This document shows, piece after piece, positions 20,130 through 31,909 of a stretch of 64,000 bases of DNA; position 1 is the first letter of the stretch; every line of letters begins with the position of its first letter. Origin of the DNA: Xanthoparmelia taractica. Lineage: Eukaryota; Ascomycota; Lecanoromycetes; Lecanorales; Parmeliaceae. Under the pieces are notes generated by a model. The model was not told the DNA's origin. It ran no database searches and saw only the letters and a program-made list of their open reading frames with translations. Made by a program: the position numbers and the translations under genes. Where the stretch lies: positions 1 through 64,000 of the forward strand of contig JANQBS010000067.1 of the NCBI GenBank assembly GCA_033085395.1. The letters run 5' to 3'.

Positions 20130-21803
20130 TTCAGTTTCAGCATTGCTCCTTCAAGGCAAAAAAGCGGAGCACAGCACAGATCTCAGCAGTAGTGAAGAAG
20201 AAGTTGCTCCTGCATCATGTCTTGCAGACCTGGTTTTTGGTAGCAATGCGGGGAGAATGATCCGGGAACCAACGTACTATGCGAGGGGCAGCGGACTCGG
20301 AGATCATCGTCATATTCCGCTGCCCGAGGGTGTGCAATATCCGGGTCATAGTAGTTGTTGCCATATTGCTGCTGGTCCTCTATAGGGGAGTCGGAGGATC
20401 CGGATGTCTCTGGAAAGGGTCAATTGCATTTTTAAAACCCTAGAAGGTGTTGTTACTGTCGCGCGCTCCCATCATGTGCAAGACCCAATGAAGGGTTCCA
20501 GCGCATGAGTTGTATATACTTGATATTATAGCGACCTTGAAATATCGAAAGACCGTACGTCACAGAGTAGCAAATAAGCAGCGATAACAAATCCACCTCG
20601 TGCGCGCATGCAAACTTTGCAGGTACCATGGGCTTTTGTACCACCGGATCTCGTCTCGGTAATCGGGTAATCAGTACGACATATACCCCCACTATCCAAT
20701 GGACCAGTCGGAACAGGCCGCTTAACCGTCGATTTCACTTGACATTTCCCTTGGCATGGCGCCCGGAACCTCGGCCGCTGCGAGCTCCGAAAATTCTTTT
20801 CAATTCCATTCCACCCTCGACCCGTTTCCTTCGTATGCACTTCTGATGTTGCCCATGTATATTTCTACGTGTGTACAAGTCAATGTTACTACTTCACCAT
20901 CCGATTGGCAAAAGTGCTTCAGTAGGAGAGACCTGACATCATAATCTCTTTCGAGGAAGTGGCACGACGCCGTCGGAGCAGGATGGGAATTCAAACTGAC
21001 GATGAGTAACCGCGGGATTTTGGGATAGATTGCTGAGCAGAAAGAAGATTAAACGAGATCTAAGCCAAAGGGATTCCAACATCGAAGCATGGCTTGTTCT
21101 AAGATCTAAAGGTGCCACGTTGAGCAGCATACCCGTTGCAATCATTCCTTACAGCAGCGGCTTTATACTTTGACATTTTGTAAAGTTTATACCTCTTACC
21201 AAATAAAGAGAAGCTCCAAACTACGGTGAAGATAGTACCAAGTATCTGTATCATAGCAGAAGGTTGTGCTCCATGACTGAGTTGCGGGAAAAGGTTTGGA
21301 CTTGCCATGAAGTGTCGTGCTGGTGGTGCAATGGGGAAATAGACATAGGTATCGCAGACGAAACCAGTTCGAAGAAGTGGCAGACACGAAGTAAACAGTA
21401 GTCAACAAAAGTCGCCGAAATCCTTTGGTAGCACTGTACTTGTACCTATGGTGCTATGCAACTGTTTTTACATTTTCTGGATAACACTCTCGGTTGTTCC
21501 CGCCACTAAAGCTAATATCCGAAGCTACTCCTACGTCCGATGGGGTTCTTCTGTTTCAGCATTTGCTGGATTAATCAATCCATCCACTTCACCACTGCGC
21601 TGAACACTTGGATGGTGACCTAAAGGAAGTTCAAGTCTTCATTCTCTTCAGGTCAGCGACCACAAGAAAGCCAACCTCGACTCTTCTTGAGTCGGGGACT
21701 ATACTGCTGGTGCTGCCAACCTCCCTTGACTTTACTTCCACTTAACACTCCTCCATCCTTACCTACGATTTTCCTCCCTCCTGCTTAATCAAACGAGCCC
21801 AAC
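20130..21803. other. Intergenic region between MFS gene and F-box gene
   Basis: About 1.7 kb. It includes the upstream regions of both divergent genes. Short frames on the minus strand (around 21100-21400) show a hydrophobic stretch but no family resemblance, and I do not call them. The last 150 bp are C/T rich, as in many fungal promoters. Confidence 0.4.
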
Positions 21804-24171
21804 ATGCATTTTCAAGTTAGTACGCCCCAAAGCATGGGAGCGTATATCGCAAAGCAAGCATCAAGAAAAGCATCTAAGCGCAAGTCCGCTCACGCCTTAG
21901 ACCCGGAGCCTTGTGCCAAGAAGCAGAAATTCCTTCATGGCTCCCTACCTCCAGCTCCGGCTCCAGCGCAACCTCAAGCCCATGCTACAGCGTTTTCTAG
22001 GCCTACTGAAGAGGCACAGAAGCTCATCGATGCTTCTCTGCCTCCAGCTCAGGCTCAGGTTCACGATATGACTGACCTTGGGCCTGCTGGTGCCGCTACT
22101 AAGAAACGGAAGTCCGATGACCGCTCCGTCGATCCAGTTCATGCCTATGGTATGGCGAACCATGGGCTATTTCCCCCGAAGTCGGAGTCGGAGCCCGACC
22201 ATGGATCTCTGCTTTCAGCCCCTGCCCAAGTTCACGATATCGCAGACCTTGAGCCAGCTACCAAGAAACACAAGCTTTCTTATGCCAACTTGCCTCCAGG
22301 CAGAGTTCGAAAGAGAAGACTCTCACCTGAAGAGTCCGCTCGTGCTCTACTTGCAATGCGTCGAAAACAACTCGAGAGCTGGTGCAGGATCTACAAATTT
22401 GATTGGCAATTACTGAGCGGACTGCCAGAGGAAACATTGGTGAACCCCGACTTCGATGTCCACACATACGTGACTACTGGAGGCTCGAGGATGGAATTCT
22501 TTACTTATAAGGCACCAGAGCTCGGCGTCCGTCCTGTCGATGATTTATCAGCTAAGGGCAAGTCAACATCCCGAAGTCCCGTCTGCTATTCCTTGAATTC
22601 CGATGAAGAATACAACACCAGAAGTGCGAGTCTAGATCAGTCAGCTTCAGCTCGATCAGTTCAAGGTATAGCAGATGACGCCACAGCTACGAGCTCGAGC
22701 CAGAATGATTCAAATGGTGATGCTGGACATGACACCGTAGCTGGAAAGTCAGACCAGATTGCTCCGTCATCTCCAGACTCGATCTGGGGAGACAATACCT
22801 CACATGCGAGCTCGTCTCGAACTCCATCGGTCGGCCCAGCTCGCAACCAAGGAGGACGTCCTCGGGGCAGGAAGCAACCCGCTCCCAAGAAATACAAAAC
22901 AACTAAAGGCCCGGCGAGATTTCAAAAGAACCATCCCGTCAAAACCGCAGTTAACGTTGACGTCTGGGAGAATATCCTTTTATTCTGTCCACCTGACTTC
23001 CTGCTAAAGGCTCGCACAGTCTCACCAACCTTCAGATCCGTGCTGAGAGACGACAGCCCTATCTGGAAGATATCTCGTGTCAAACACTTTGGTTCTGAGA
23101 TGCCTGATCCACCCCTGGGTCTTTCAGAGCCACAGTACGCGGATCTACTCACCGGTACCGGCTGCCAAAATCGAGGCTGCGAATCCATGAAAACCAGAAA
23201 GACATACTGGGCTTTCCAGAAACGGTTATGTAGCGAGTGCTTCAAGCAAGCATTTCTTCCGGTAAGCATATCCAGCATGCTATTCTCGTCGTTGTTAGTA
23301 CATTGGGCTGACGTGCATCCAGCCCAGAGCACTGAGAAGGGTTTTCAAGGAACTCGAAACCAGCGAATTGCCTCAATACCGCACAATCGCACGCTACTAT
23401 CGAAACATGGAGGAGTTTCTTCCCGGAATGAAATTTGATCGCTGGGATAATTACCAGTGGCTTGGTGACTACGATCCTAAGCCCTCCTGGGGCCAGTTCT
23501 ACAGAAGTGGTCAATATGTTGCATTTCCTGCAACAGCTTATGCCAACTTCAGCACCGAGCTCGCACATTTGGTAGGTAATGAATATGACGCGGAGAAAGG
23601 TCGCTTCTCCTCCAATAAACCCTTGCCCGGGAAGACCTGCCCCCCGCAGGAGGAGATTGACGCCTGGTTTGACATGAAGCGCGTTGCCAATGACACTCTT
23701 GTGCCCGAGCTCCAGGCTGTGGAAGATTGGTGCGAGTCGTACAAGCGCAGCATCCAGAAGGCGAGCAAGGATCTCCGGAAGCAGCGCGAAAGCTTCTACG
23801 AAGAGCAAGGGGAACGGGCCGGTTTGAGCAAACCGGATCTTCACGGCTGCGATTCATACAAGGCCGCAGTCGCCATCTCGAAGCCGGCCACCATGCAGTC
23901 ATGGAAGATCCTGCAACCCAAAGTCTTGGTGGAATCCAAGACGAACGCCGAGAGGCGCGCCAGGGAGAGGGAGGCACAGATAAAGGCGCAGAGGGAGGCG
24001 CAGAGGAGGACGGAGAGGAAGGTGGAGAGCTATCCGAAGAGCGAGGATGATGAGAGCTTGGCGGAGAGTGATTTGGAGAAGGAGATGGAGACGGAATGGA
24101 CGCTTGAAAAATGGAACGCGACCGGACCGGTAATCCCATATTCTTTTGGTGTTGATATCCAACAAGAGTGA
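21804..24171 (+). CDS. F-box protein with internal repeats and AT-hook
   Basis: Exons 21804-23261 and 23323-24171 (61-nt intron) give 768 aa. The N-terminal 180 residues contain imperfect duplications: blocks resembling SLPPAPAQ.., VHDMTDLGPA and ATKKRKS recur two to three times, each ending in a basic, NLS-like cluster. An AT-hook-like GGRPRGRKQ sits at about 350-358. The F-box-like domain follows (DVWENILLFCPPDFLLKART, about 393-412, with SVLRDDSPIWK). A Cys pair segment (CQNRGC .. RLCSECFKQ) follows and spans a likely zinc site. The C-terminal 80 residues form a charged coiled coil (NAERRAREREAQIKAQREAQ). The best guess is a nuclear substrate receptor of an SCF ubiquitin ligase, as for other F-box proteins; the target is unknown. 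Confidence 0.85.
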
Positions 24172-24201
24172 GACATTTTGACGGAATTCGCGGCGACCCA
24201 A

Positions 24202-24750
24202 CAAAGGATGAGGGTTCTTCCATATTCTCCTTTGGTTTTGGGAAAATCGATCAAAGGATGAGGATTCTTCCATATTCTCCTTTGGTTGGTTTGGAATCAG
24301 TATCATCGCTACTGAGGTGGAAGTCGCGACGAGCGAACAAAGGATGAGGATATCCCATCTATTCTCCTTTTGTATGGTTTGGAATTGGAATCAACAACAC
24401 CACCACCGAGGTGGAACTATTCATCGAGACAGCATCGATTGAGACTATGGCCGAGAGAGAGACGTGAACGGATGATAATTGGGCTTGGTACCCGTTCCTA
24501 ATCGGCATTACCTTACTTCTTGCATTGATTTTTACCGATCAAAGGATGAGGATATCCCATCTATTCTCCTTCGGTTTGGAATTGGACTCAGCATCAGTAT
24601 CACCGCCGCTGCTAAAGGTGAAATTGATCTCATCAAGACAGCATCGATTCAGATTACAGCATATGGCCGAGAGAGAGACGTGAACGGATGATTAATTAAT
24701 GGGGGCTTGGTACCCGTTCATAATCGGCATTATTTTACTATTCTTGCATT
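24202..24750. repeat. Degenerate direct repeats with hairpin core
   Basis: Four copies of a unit opening with CAAAGGATGAGG start at 24202, 24252, 24338 and 24540. The last two extend into nearly parallel ~190-210 bp units sharing GACAGCATCGATT, CCGAGAGAGAGACGTGAACG and TCGGCATTA blocks. In the first two copies the opening CAAAGGA and a later TCCTTTG form a 7-bp inverted repeat, so each copy can fold into a hairpin. The array lies just after the F-box stop codon and abuts a T-tract. Confidence 0.85.

Positions 24751-24751
<1 letters not shown>

Positions 24752-24782
<31 letters not shown>
24752..24782. repeat. Poly(T) tract, 31 nt
   Basis: Uninterrupted T run immediately after the last repeat unit. 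It could be replication slippage or, read on the minus strand, the A-tail scar of a retroposed sequence lying to its right; no element body is recognisable. Confidence 0.85.
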
Positions 24783-25408
24783 CACATGAATGAATGTATG
24801 TACGTAGCATGCGATCCTTGCTTGCGTCTTCTAGAAAAAGAGAAGAATACCTCAATCGAATTAGTTGTCTTTGATATGAGATGTGGGCCACTGACTACCC
24901 TATTCTTCCTACTGGAGATACCTTAGTTTGTCTAGATGAATAGTTCTCATGTCCCTTTAATAATCTCTATAATCTAAACTAGACTAAAACAAGGCATGAT
25001 GATGAATATGCCAAACCCAAACAAACAACAACCAAGTTGCTCGCTTGCTTGCCAAGCATAGGTACAAGATTTCCATCTAAGGTAGGTACATCTGGCTCTA
25101 GCTCTAGCTCTAGCTCTAACGGTAAGTAAGGGCAGGGAAGGGTATGCGATCTAAGTCTTCTCTTCTTTCTTCTAGGGAGGGAGGGCCATTAGCAAAACAA
25201 AAAAACGCCATCGCTTGGATGCATCAGGGGGCCACGCTCTCTCTCTCTCTCCATCCTAGGCATCACAGGCATCTTTGATCTTCTTCACACCAGCCGCGCT
25301 CCATGCTTGGGAAAATTGATCAACCTTTTTCCACCCACCAATATCGATCAGTCAAACCAACCCCGTCGAGCAGACGGACCCATTTTTTTAATTTTTTTTG
25401 GTTTTTTT
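24783..25408. other. Intergenic region with microsatellites
   Basis: Contains a 6-bp microsatellite (GCTCTA x4 at about 25095-25118), a CT run near 25240 and further T runs before 25408. It holds the 3' end of the cytochrome c peroxidase gene. No gene is seen. Confidence 0.5.
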
Positions 25409-26671
25409 TCAAGAATCCAGCGTCTTGAACGTCATGCGGTCCTCCTCCTTGCTCTGAAACGGGACCCCGAGCTCAAACAACTTGACAATCACATCGCTAA
25501 ACTCCTTGAAAAAGGCCCCGTCATCATTGGCGTACCGTTCCACGTGCTTCTTGAAGACCGGGTCCTTGACAAGCGCCATGTCGGTCGGCAGCATCATGAG
25601 CGACTGGCTCTTCGCATCCTGGTACTGCTTCGGCCCATTCCACTTCCGCCACCCCCACTTCTCCGACAGCAGCAGGCGGTAATAATCGTTCGAGACGACG
25701 GTGGGGGAGAAGGACCAGGGGCCTTCGAAGCCGGAGCGGTCTGTGTGGCAGCGGCCGAGGGCGTGGGCGCCGGACAGGGCGACGATTTCGCGGTCGTCGA
25801 AGCCCATGCGGTTGAAGATGGCGCGGAGGTGCGTTTGGTCTTTGGCGCCGTCGGGGAGGCGGCCGTCGGGCGTGCACATGGAGACGTCGCGGTCGGTGCG
25901 GCCGGGGCGCCAGGGGATGACGGGGCCTTGCATTTCTTGGATGGCGCAGACGCCGGCGAGGGTCCAGAGGTCCGAGTAGGTTATCCAGGGGAATTTCTCT
26001 GGGGGGTAGGTTAGAAAGGTGATTTGTTGGGGGAGGTGGGGGGTTCAAAGGGGTATCTCGGGTACCTTTTACTGGTTCGAGAAAGTCTCGGGCTGCTTTC
26101 AACCCGGCGTTGGCTCCGTGGTCACCTTCGGGGGCAAACCGCATAGTGGCGCCGTTTGAGCCGCCAGTGTTGGTTTCCTTGTCATAGCTGAGGCCGCTTA
26201 TGAGAATTTTTTCGTCTGAGAGGGAGAAGGACTCGAGACTTACGTTCCACTGCAATGCCATGCCAGTCGGACAATCACCGGACCGTAACTGCCATCGTCG
26301 TAATCATCCTTCTCCTCCAGCAGCTTGGCAATCGCATTGTACACCTCCTGATAATCCTCCTTCTTCGGTGTGAACAGGCCTCTTGTCTCGCCCGAGCTCC
26401 CTTTCTTCATCCCTGGGACGCTTCCATTGCCAGTGTAGTAATAGCCGGCGACACCAGCAGCTGCGAGGAGGGCACCGAAGCCTGCGTAGTAGGCAGTCCG
26501 TGAGGATTTGGCTTCTTCATTGGCAGAGGCATAGCCGCGGCGGGAAGAAGATTGGAATGTCTGGCGTTGGAGGCAGAGACGGGCATCGTGTGTGGCGATA
26601 CGTCGGAGATTTGCGTGGATGGGGGCAGTGCGTGCTGTCAGACGCGTCAAGGTTCGAGCTGTTGCTGCCAT
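25409..26671 (-). CDS. CCP1: Mitochondrial cytochrome c peroxidase
   Basis: Haem peroxidase of the mitochondrial intermembrane space that reduces hydrogen peroxide with electrons from cytochrome c. Exons 26671-26244, 26187-26066 and 25998-25409 give 379 aa. The N-terminus is a bipartite presequence: a basic, Ser/Thr-rich matrix signal (residues 1-50) followed by a hydrophobic Ala/Gly sorting segment (about 60-79), as in yeast Ccp1. Catalytic distal residues Arg-Leu-Ala-Trp-His are at about 135-139 (VRLAWHCSGT). The proximal His is in LSGAHALGRCH, the radical-site Trp in EGPWSFSP and the Asp partner in LPTDMAL. Intron phases restore SGTYDKETNTGGSNG and EPVKEKFPWITY. The ATG at 26671 is chosen; upstream in-frame residues lack targeting features. 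Confidence 0.95.
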
Positions 26672-27824
26672 GATATACAAGAGACAAGGACTGATTGATG
26701 AGATGTATAGGAGTCGGCGATATGGTGATGGAGGAAATTTGAAAGAGAGGCGGTAGTAGAAACGCTCAGATATCAAAGAACTGTAAGGCTGTACTTTATA
26801 TATCATTGATTATCTGAAGCCTCGATGTTATTGGAAGTTGGCCGAAGTCGGACCCACTTTATCGCTTCTTTACTTATCGGCATCAAACAATTTCCGAGTC
26901 TGACTCAGCCTGCATATCCCTTTCCTTTCCCTTTATACTTGCATCGTACATATAGAAATGATAGAAGGAAGAATTATTCTTTCTTCATCAATCTATCTTC
27001 TCATCCACCCTACTCTTCCCACTATATCATATTTTTTAATGTTGGCCATAGTTCAAAGGTTCAGCACAGTTCCCCCGTCAGCCGTTAGTTCTATGCAGGG
27101 ACCCTCGGGACAGATCCGATCAGCGCAAGGGGTCCAGATAAGATCTCCTTACCAAGTACTTCTACCCTCAACTTTGATGTATATGCTACCAATACTGCTA
27201 GCTAGAAGTTTCATTTCCATCACCATCACCATCATTAACGGATTTGGTGTGAAATGGTGATGCCCAACTTCCATTCTTACGTTCATCTCGGGGTCTCCAC
27301 CCAGCTCAGATATCAGTCAACTTCATTTCCTATCCTGCGTGCACAAAGCTTTAGGGTGCTTTACGAGGGTAGTCAATTGCATTGAAGGAGACCGAAAGGT
27401 GTCTGCTACTGGAGGTTCGTAGAGGGAAAAGACGCTTGTTTCAAGTATGGAAAGAAATACAGCATAACTAGACCATCAATTACATGGTCATACCTCCACT
27501 AGAGACATTCTTCCTAGCGTTAATCTGACAGCCATGGTGGCCACCAATGAGAAATGCACCAGAGACACGAATTGTGGAACTAGTACTGTCGCCCTTTTCC
27601 CTCTTCCGCGCTTTATCGGAATTGTACAGACATCAATTCTGCTTTACAGCTCTCCCCTACTGCATTTCCTTTCCATTCCATCTCCTACATTTTCAAGCTC
27701 TGATTCCTATCCTGAGCTAATGATCGTGCATGTTGAAAGAGTGACACGACAGGAGGTTTGGCAGTGTCATTCTGTTGCATGATATCAGTATTGAATTACC
27801 TCGCGAAGAAGCAATCACTAACCT
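26672..27824. other. Intergenic region, no gene seen
   Basis: About 1.15 kb holding the CCP1 promoter and the 3' flank of the 2EXR gene. A short + frame (27534-27782) has no recognisable domain. Confidence 0.4.
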
Positions 27825-28574
27825 CTAGCAACAATAGTAACACGTCTCGAGAAAGGTAAGATGGATGGTAGCCTGCGTGTGGGTCCCTCTACGCCCCTTG
27901 TGTACTCTACACTTGCCCACACACGGTGCTCGGAATTGTTGCAGCACAGGCTCAATGCGGCCCATCTGATCCCGCTTCAGCGTCCTCTCCCAGGCAACTA
28001 CACCGTCGCGTCGATGCCTTGCACAGAGATCTGTTTCCTTCGGTAGCGTATCCGAAGTCACTGTTGCAAATCCGTGCATATTCCGCAGATTACCCTCCAG
28101 CGCAGCCCGGGATAAACGACTCGGACGTACTTTGAGCGTGATATGCACCTGTGGGCACAAAGACAACGCATTATAAACGCTATAGTCATGGTTGTACGAT
28201 GCGGGGCTGACTTCGAAAATAATCTTGCGGAGCTCGCTACGTCCTTCGGGGCGCATTCTGCGGAGCCATGTGTGCTCCGTGCGTGTTCCTGTGATGAAGA
28301 AGGTATTGTAAGAGAGGAAAATGGGCATGGCTTCGGAGTAGATGAAGCGGTTCGTAAAAACGACAGCTAGGTCTCTGAGAGTCGGTCCCCCTTGATATCC
28401 AATGAGTCTGACGGGCTGGCGGCGGTGACTGAGGACGTAGCGATAGATTTGATTGCGGATTTCGGCTGGAAGGTCGACAAAACGGAAAGCAGTTGGAGGA
28501 CTTTCTTCAGGGATGCTTGACTGGCCGGAAGGGGCTGTTGAGTGAGCTGAAGCTTGCAAAGGAAGTTCCTCCAT
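27825..28574 (-). CDS. 2EXR/F-box-like domain protein
   Basis: Single-exon frame of 249 aa from ATG 28574; a longer in-frame version would need a TTG start. Residues about 29-50 hold the motif FRFVDLPAEIRNQIYRYVLS, the hallmark of a large fungal family of short F-box-like (2EXR) proteins, followed by typical elements (VFTNRFIYSEAMPIFLSYNTF and a region starting LRKIIFEVSP). The C-terminal part is basic and ends in Cys residues (CYYCC). Members are numerous in Leotiomycetes and mostly uncharacterised; a role as adaptor in ubiquitination is presumed but not shown. No membrane segment. Confidence 0.8.
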   Translation of the reverse strand: MEELPLQASAHSTAPSGQSSIPEESPPTAFRFVDLPAEIRNQIYRYVLSHRRQPVRLIGYQGGPTLRDLAVVFTNRFIYSEAMPIFLSYNTFFITGTRTEHTWLRRMRPEGRSELRKIIFEVSPASYNHDYSVYNALSLCPQVHITLKVRPSRLSRAALEGNLRNMHGFATVTSDTLPKETDLCARHRRDGVVAWERTLKRDQMGRIEPVLQQFRAPCVGKCRVHKGRRGTHTQATIHLTFLETCYYCC

Positions 28575-29809
28575 GTTCGTAAGATTGTTAGGGTTTTCAG
28601 AGCTGGACAACGAATTTGGACTTAGTGAGCAATACTCAAAAGAAAGTTCCAGGGCCTAAGACAAGTCTAGGAGCACAGCGAGGGGGGAAAAAGCAAATCT
28701 CGTGACACGCAGAGTCATATGACCAGCGTCTAGTGACTTAGATAGATGAAAGACCCACTAGCCACTCCCACGACACATCTCACAGGAATGGTGAAGAGGG
28801 ATGAGTCTTTTGGAGGTAACGTACCAGGACATGCTAGATACGGTACCCCCCATCAAACCGATTCTCGTGGCCCTGAACCCATGCGGAAGGTGTTCGGATT
28901 CGAACCCCGGATCCATCAGTGATGTGGTCGCGAGACGATGCTGTCTGGATGGTAACGATACCGCACCTTTAGATATCTTCCATAAAATTGAAACTTGGAT
29001 GTTGGGTAGACATTGTGGAAGGATGGTTTTGGATTTGCAAAATGATTATAAGGGAGGTTGGTCAAGTGTTTAAGCGAATGTTTACGGAAGGGGGAGCTAG
29101 TGGGGTTTCAAGACATGTGAGGTATCGGGTGAGCTTCAAATGAGAAATCAGTGAGCACAGGAAAGGTGTATTTGTTACCTATAAAAGCCTTTTACTGCCC
29201 TCAGCTAACCTCATTTCCGTTTTCGCTACCATTTCTCATTCCCAACCCCTATCGTCCTCTCATACCTATTTGCGAAGCAGATGAAGCAAATGGTGTGAGG
29301 AGTACAAACAGGGGAAATGTTAGGGTGTAAGGCCTGTGCGGACCTGAACTCTGTGGGGCAAATATCTCTCTTGGACCTCATATCCTCCGGCTAAGGAGCT
29401 GTGAATTGGCACTGGATTACGAGGGCCTTTGAATTCTGCACTTTCAAGATGCACATCCTTCTACCTTGGCCGGGAACTTGAAGATGACCACAGCGGCAGC
29501 CAGACTTGATAGTGGAGTGAGATCTTAGTATGGCATTTTGCGTCAGTAAAATAGGATCCTCGCGTTGAGATTAATTGGTGCCGTCCTTTGCTCGTTCGTT
29601 ACTGGGCGAGTGTGATTGCGTAGCCTGTAATATATTGAATACCTTACGTATCACTTGACAAAGTAAAACGTAAATCGATGAGAGCTGGGTATATTACCGG
29701 GTTTGGCACGTGACGTGTTCTTAGCCAGCTGCGGATTAGCGTTCTATCTGTGTTGTCTGCTGCCACGCGAATATTATTGTCGCAAAACGCGAGATCACAA
29801 TTGGGGGCT
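28575..29809. other. Intergenic region, no gene seen
   Basis: About 1.2 kb. A B-box-like sequence near 28895 resembles a tRNA T-arm but no cloverleaf can be built. No other supported feature. Confidence 0.4.
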
Positions 29810-30890
29810 ACTCATGCAACTCAATTCTCCCAGCGTCCAGGAGCATCATTGTCCAAATATATCTCCCGAATGAACTCGTCGTGGCCATACTGGGATACTT
29901 GGAGCGAAGCCATCTCAAATCGACGCGGCTGGTATGCAAGACTTGGTGTTCATATGCTTCTCGGTTTCTCTTTGACAAGATATATGTTGCTCCTAACAAG
30001 ATTGACCTCGCAGTCTTCGAGGCTATTACGCAGCATCCAATCTTGAGCAAATGCGTTCGAGGGCTCGTCTACGATGGCTCTGAATTCCTGCCTGATCTTA
30101 CGATGTGTAGCTATGTCGAGAGCCTTGGGAGCCAGACAACTCTCATGAGCAAAACTGGCGAAGCTAGCCCAGAAAATTGGGACTCCCAGACCAGAGATTG
30201 GTCGCTGATGCCACAGGCTGTGGGATGTCGTTGCAGGAAGCAGTCGCTAAATGGCAAGACCAAAGCCCTATCAATCGCGGGTATCAGGTGTACCAACAAC
30301 ACTCCGTCTACCAGCAGACAGCTCTCCAGAGCGGAGACTTCATTGAGAGCCTCGTCCAAGGGCTTTCAAGGCTTGTCTGTCTGGAATCTGTGGCTTTGGA
30401 AGGAGGATGGACCTCTGCCGTGCAAGAAGACCTTAGCGGGCATCATCATAGCACTCCTCTTGCACGTAGATGGAATCCGTTTCACTGCTGTCCACATAAA
30501 TGGGCTTGGCAGCCAGAGGAAAGCGACATCGAAAAGATACCTAATGGAGAGCGCCATCATTGGATAATCACTACCGCTCTAGTCCGCGCGGAAAGACAGG
30601 TTGATGAATTTGTCTTCAACGGAGACTGTTTGCTCCGCTGGGATGGGATATCATTGAATGCTTAAAACAATGCAATCAGTTCACGACTCTCAAGATTGAA
30701 TCCGACTGTTTATTGTACCACCGTGGAGAAGAGTTCCTCCTTTGCGACAATGCAGACATATCCGAGTATGTAATGCACGGTGGTCGCTACCCTTGCCTCT
30801 TAGAGGACTAGCCGACGTCTGCATCCGAGGCCTACATGCTCCGAATCGATGCTGCCTTACGAGACCGCCTGCTGGAAATGAAAAGCCCAC
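29810..30890 (+). pseudogene. Decayed F-box (LRR-type) gene
   Basis: Reading through frames gives a coherent fungal F-box protein. One frame codes IYLPNELVVAILGYLE, then STRLVCKTWCSYASRFLFD, then ITQHPILSKCVRGLVYDGSE up to about 30105. A second frame continues from about 30175 (QVYQQHSVYQQTALQSGDF and LVQGLSRLVCLESVALEGGW) to 30665. A third continues DIIECLKQCNQFTTLKIESD, and a fourth LPLRGLADVCIRGLHAPN to about 30890. There is no in-frame ATG before the F-box. One shift (about 30106-30172) could be an intron with a weak GTGTAG donor, but the later shifts are not explained by splicing. I conclude a frameshifted pseudogene; sequencing errors in one allele are the alternative. Confidence 0.7.
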
Positions 30891-31714
30891 GCACTAACGT
30901 CCCAATATGAGCCTCTTGATACACCTCCTCGCCTTTGCAGACTACTTCCGCCTTATCAAATTGCCCGTTCTGAGAGCAATACAATTACCCGGAAAATGCA
31001 TTTACGCAAGAAAGACATCTGGCATCAATCTGCCCGCTTGACTGTACCGCCACCAGCCACGTTCGCTACCTTAACCCCACCCAATAACGGCTACACCGTT
31101 TAGATCTATACTCGTTAGCACATGCACATCCAAAACCCTCGCCCCCACCAATCAATTCAATATCCGCCTTCTTCTCTGTACTCCATTCACTACTGCCATC
31201 TTCAGCCATTACGACAAGCATCTCAAGAGTATATAGCGTATAGAGCCGCCGGTTCGGCATAAGGGCATAGGGTGTTCATCGTGATACTTGGATGAGCCGC
31301 GCAGCGTTATTCTTTGCTAAATAGTGGTTGGCTATATCATTCAGGGATATAGGAACATTGGGATAATAGTCTCAAGTCTATATAGAATACTACAGCCTCA
31401 GAGTCTCTTACCCATCAAAGCCTGCAGCCTTCTACCAGCCGAGTTTGTCGCTCTGCTACCAAAGGATGTCAGAAAACCCGTCATGATAGCCCCCGGATTT
31501 ATGTAGATTTCCAAGCTTCAGAGGTTTCGATTAATCAAAGCTCTACAGCTTCAGAGCCTTCTATCAATCAAAGCACAGCACTTGCGCCAACCTACAAGCC
31601 CAAGGCAGTTTTCAAGATATAGCGAATTTTCAAACATCGAATAACTCATCCCATATTGACGTTCTCCAACCGTAACCATAATCATAATCCTTAACTTATT
31701 CATTTCATTACTCA

Positions 31715-31760
<46 letters not shown>

Positions 31761-31909
31761 CTCAGAACCGACCCAGGGTATCACCGTACTGACTACGTAC
31801 ATCCATACATCCATACATACACACACGCACACAAACGCCATTGACGAGACCGAAACGGAAACCGCAGAACCATCGTATCCGTAAACGCCAGGATACATTT
31901 CCTTTTCCT
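30891..31909. other. Intergenic region with CAGA microsatellite
   Basis: About 1 kb. Two short related segments (CTACAGC(C/T)TCAGAG followed by CATCAAAGC or AATCAAAGC) occur near 31391 and 31541. The 3' flank of palF includes a CAGA array. No gene is supported. Confidence 0.4.
31716..31760. repeat. (CAGA)n microsatellite, about 11 units
   Basis: Perfect tetranucleotide array about 150 bp downstream of the palF stop codon, probably in its 3' UTR or terminator region. Confidence 0.9.

Noticed and set aside
20130..20410. Upstream exon of the Dal5-like transporter
   Set aside because: One frame codes an acidic tail but has a stop just upstream and no ATG; the other frame's protein lacks resemblance, so the gene start was kept at 20129.
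24783..25408. Retroposon body adjacent to the poly(T) tract
   Set aside because: No open frame, target-site duplication or promoter boxes could be identified; left as a possibility only.
25307..26014. 235-aa plus-strand frame over cytochrome c peroxidase
   Set aside because: Antisense shadow of CCP1 exon 3; no domain.
28885..28915. Perfect B-box-like GGTTCGAATCC on the minus strand
   Set aside because: The flanking bases do not pair into a T stem or acceptor and no A-box at proper distance is seen.
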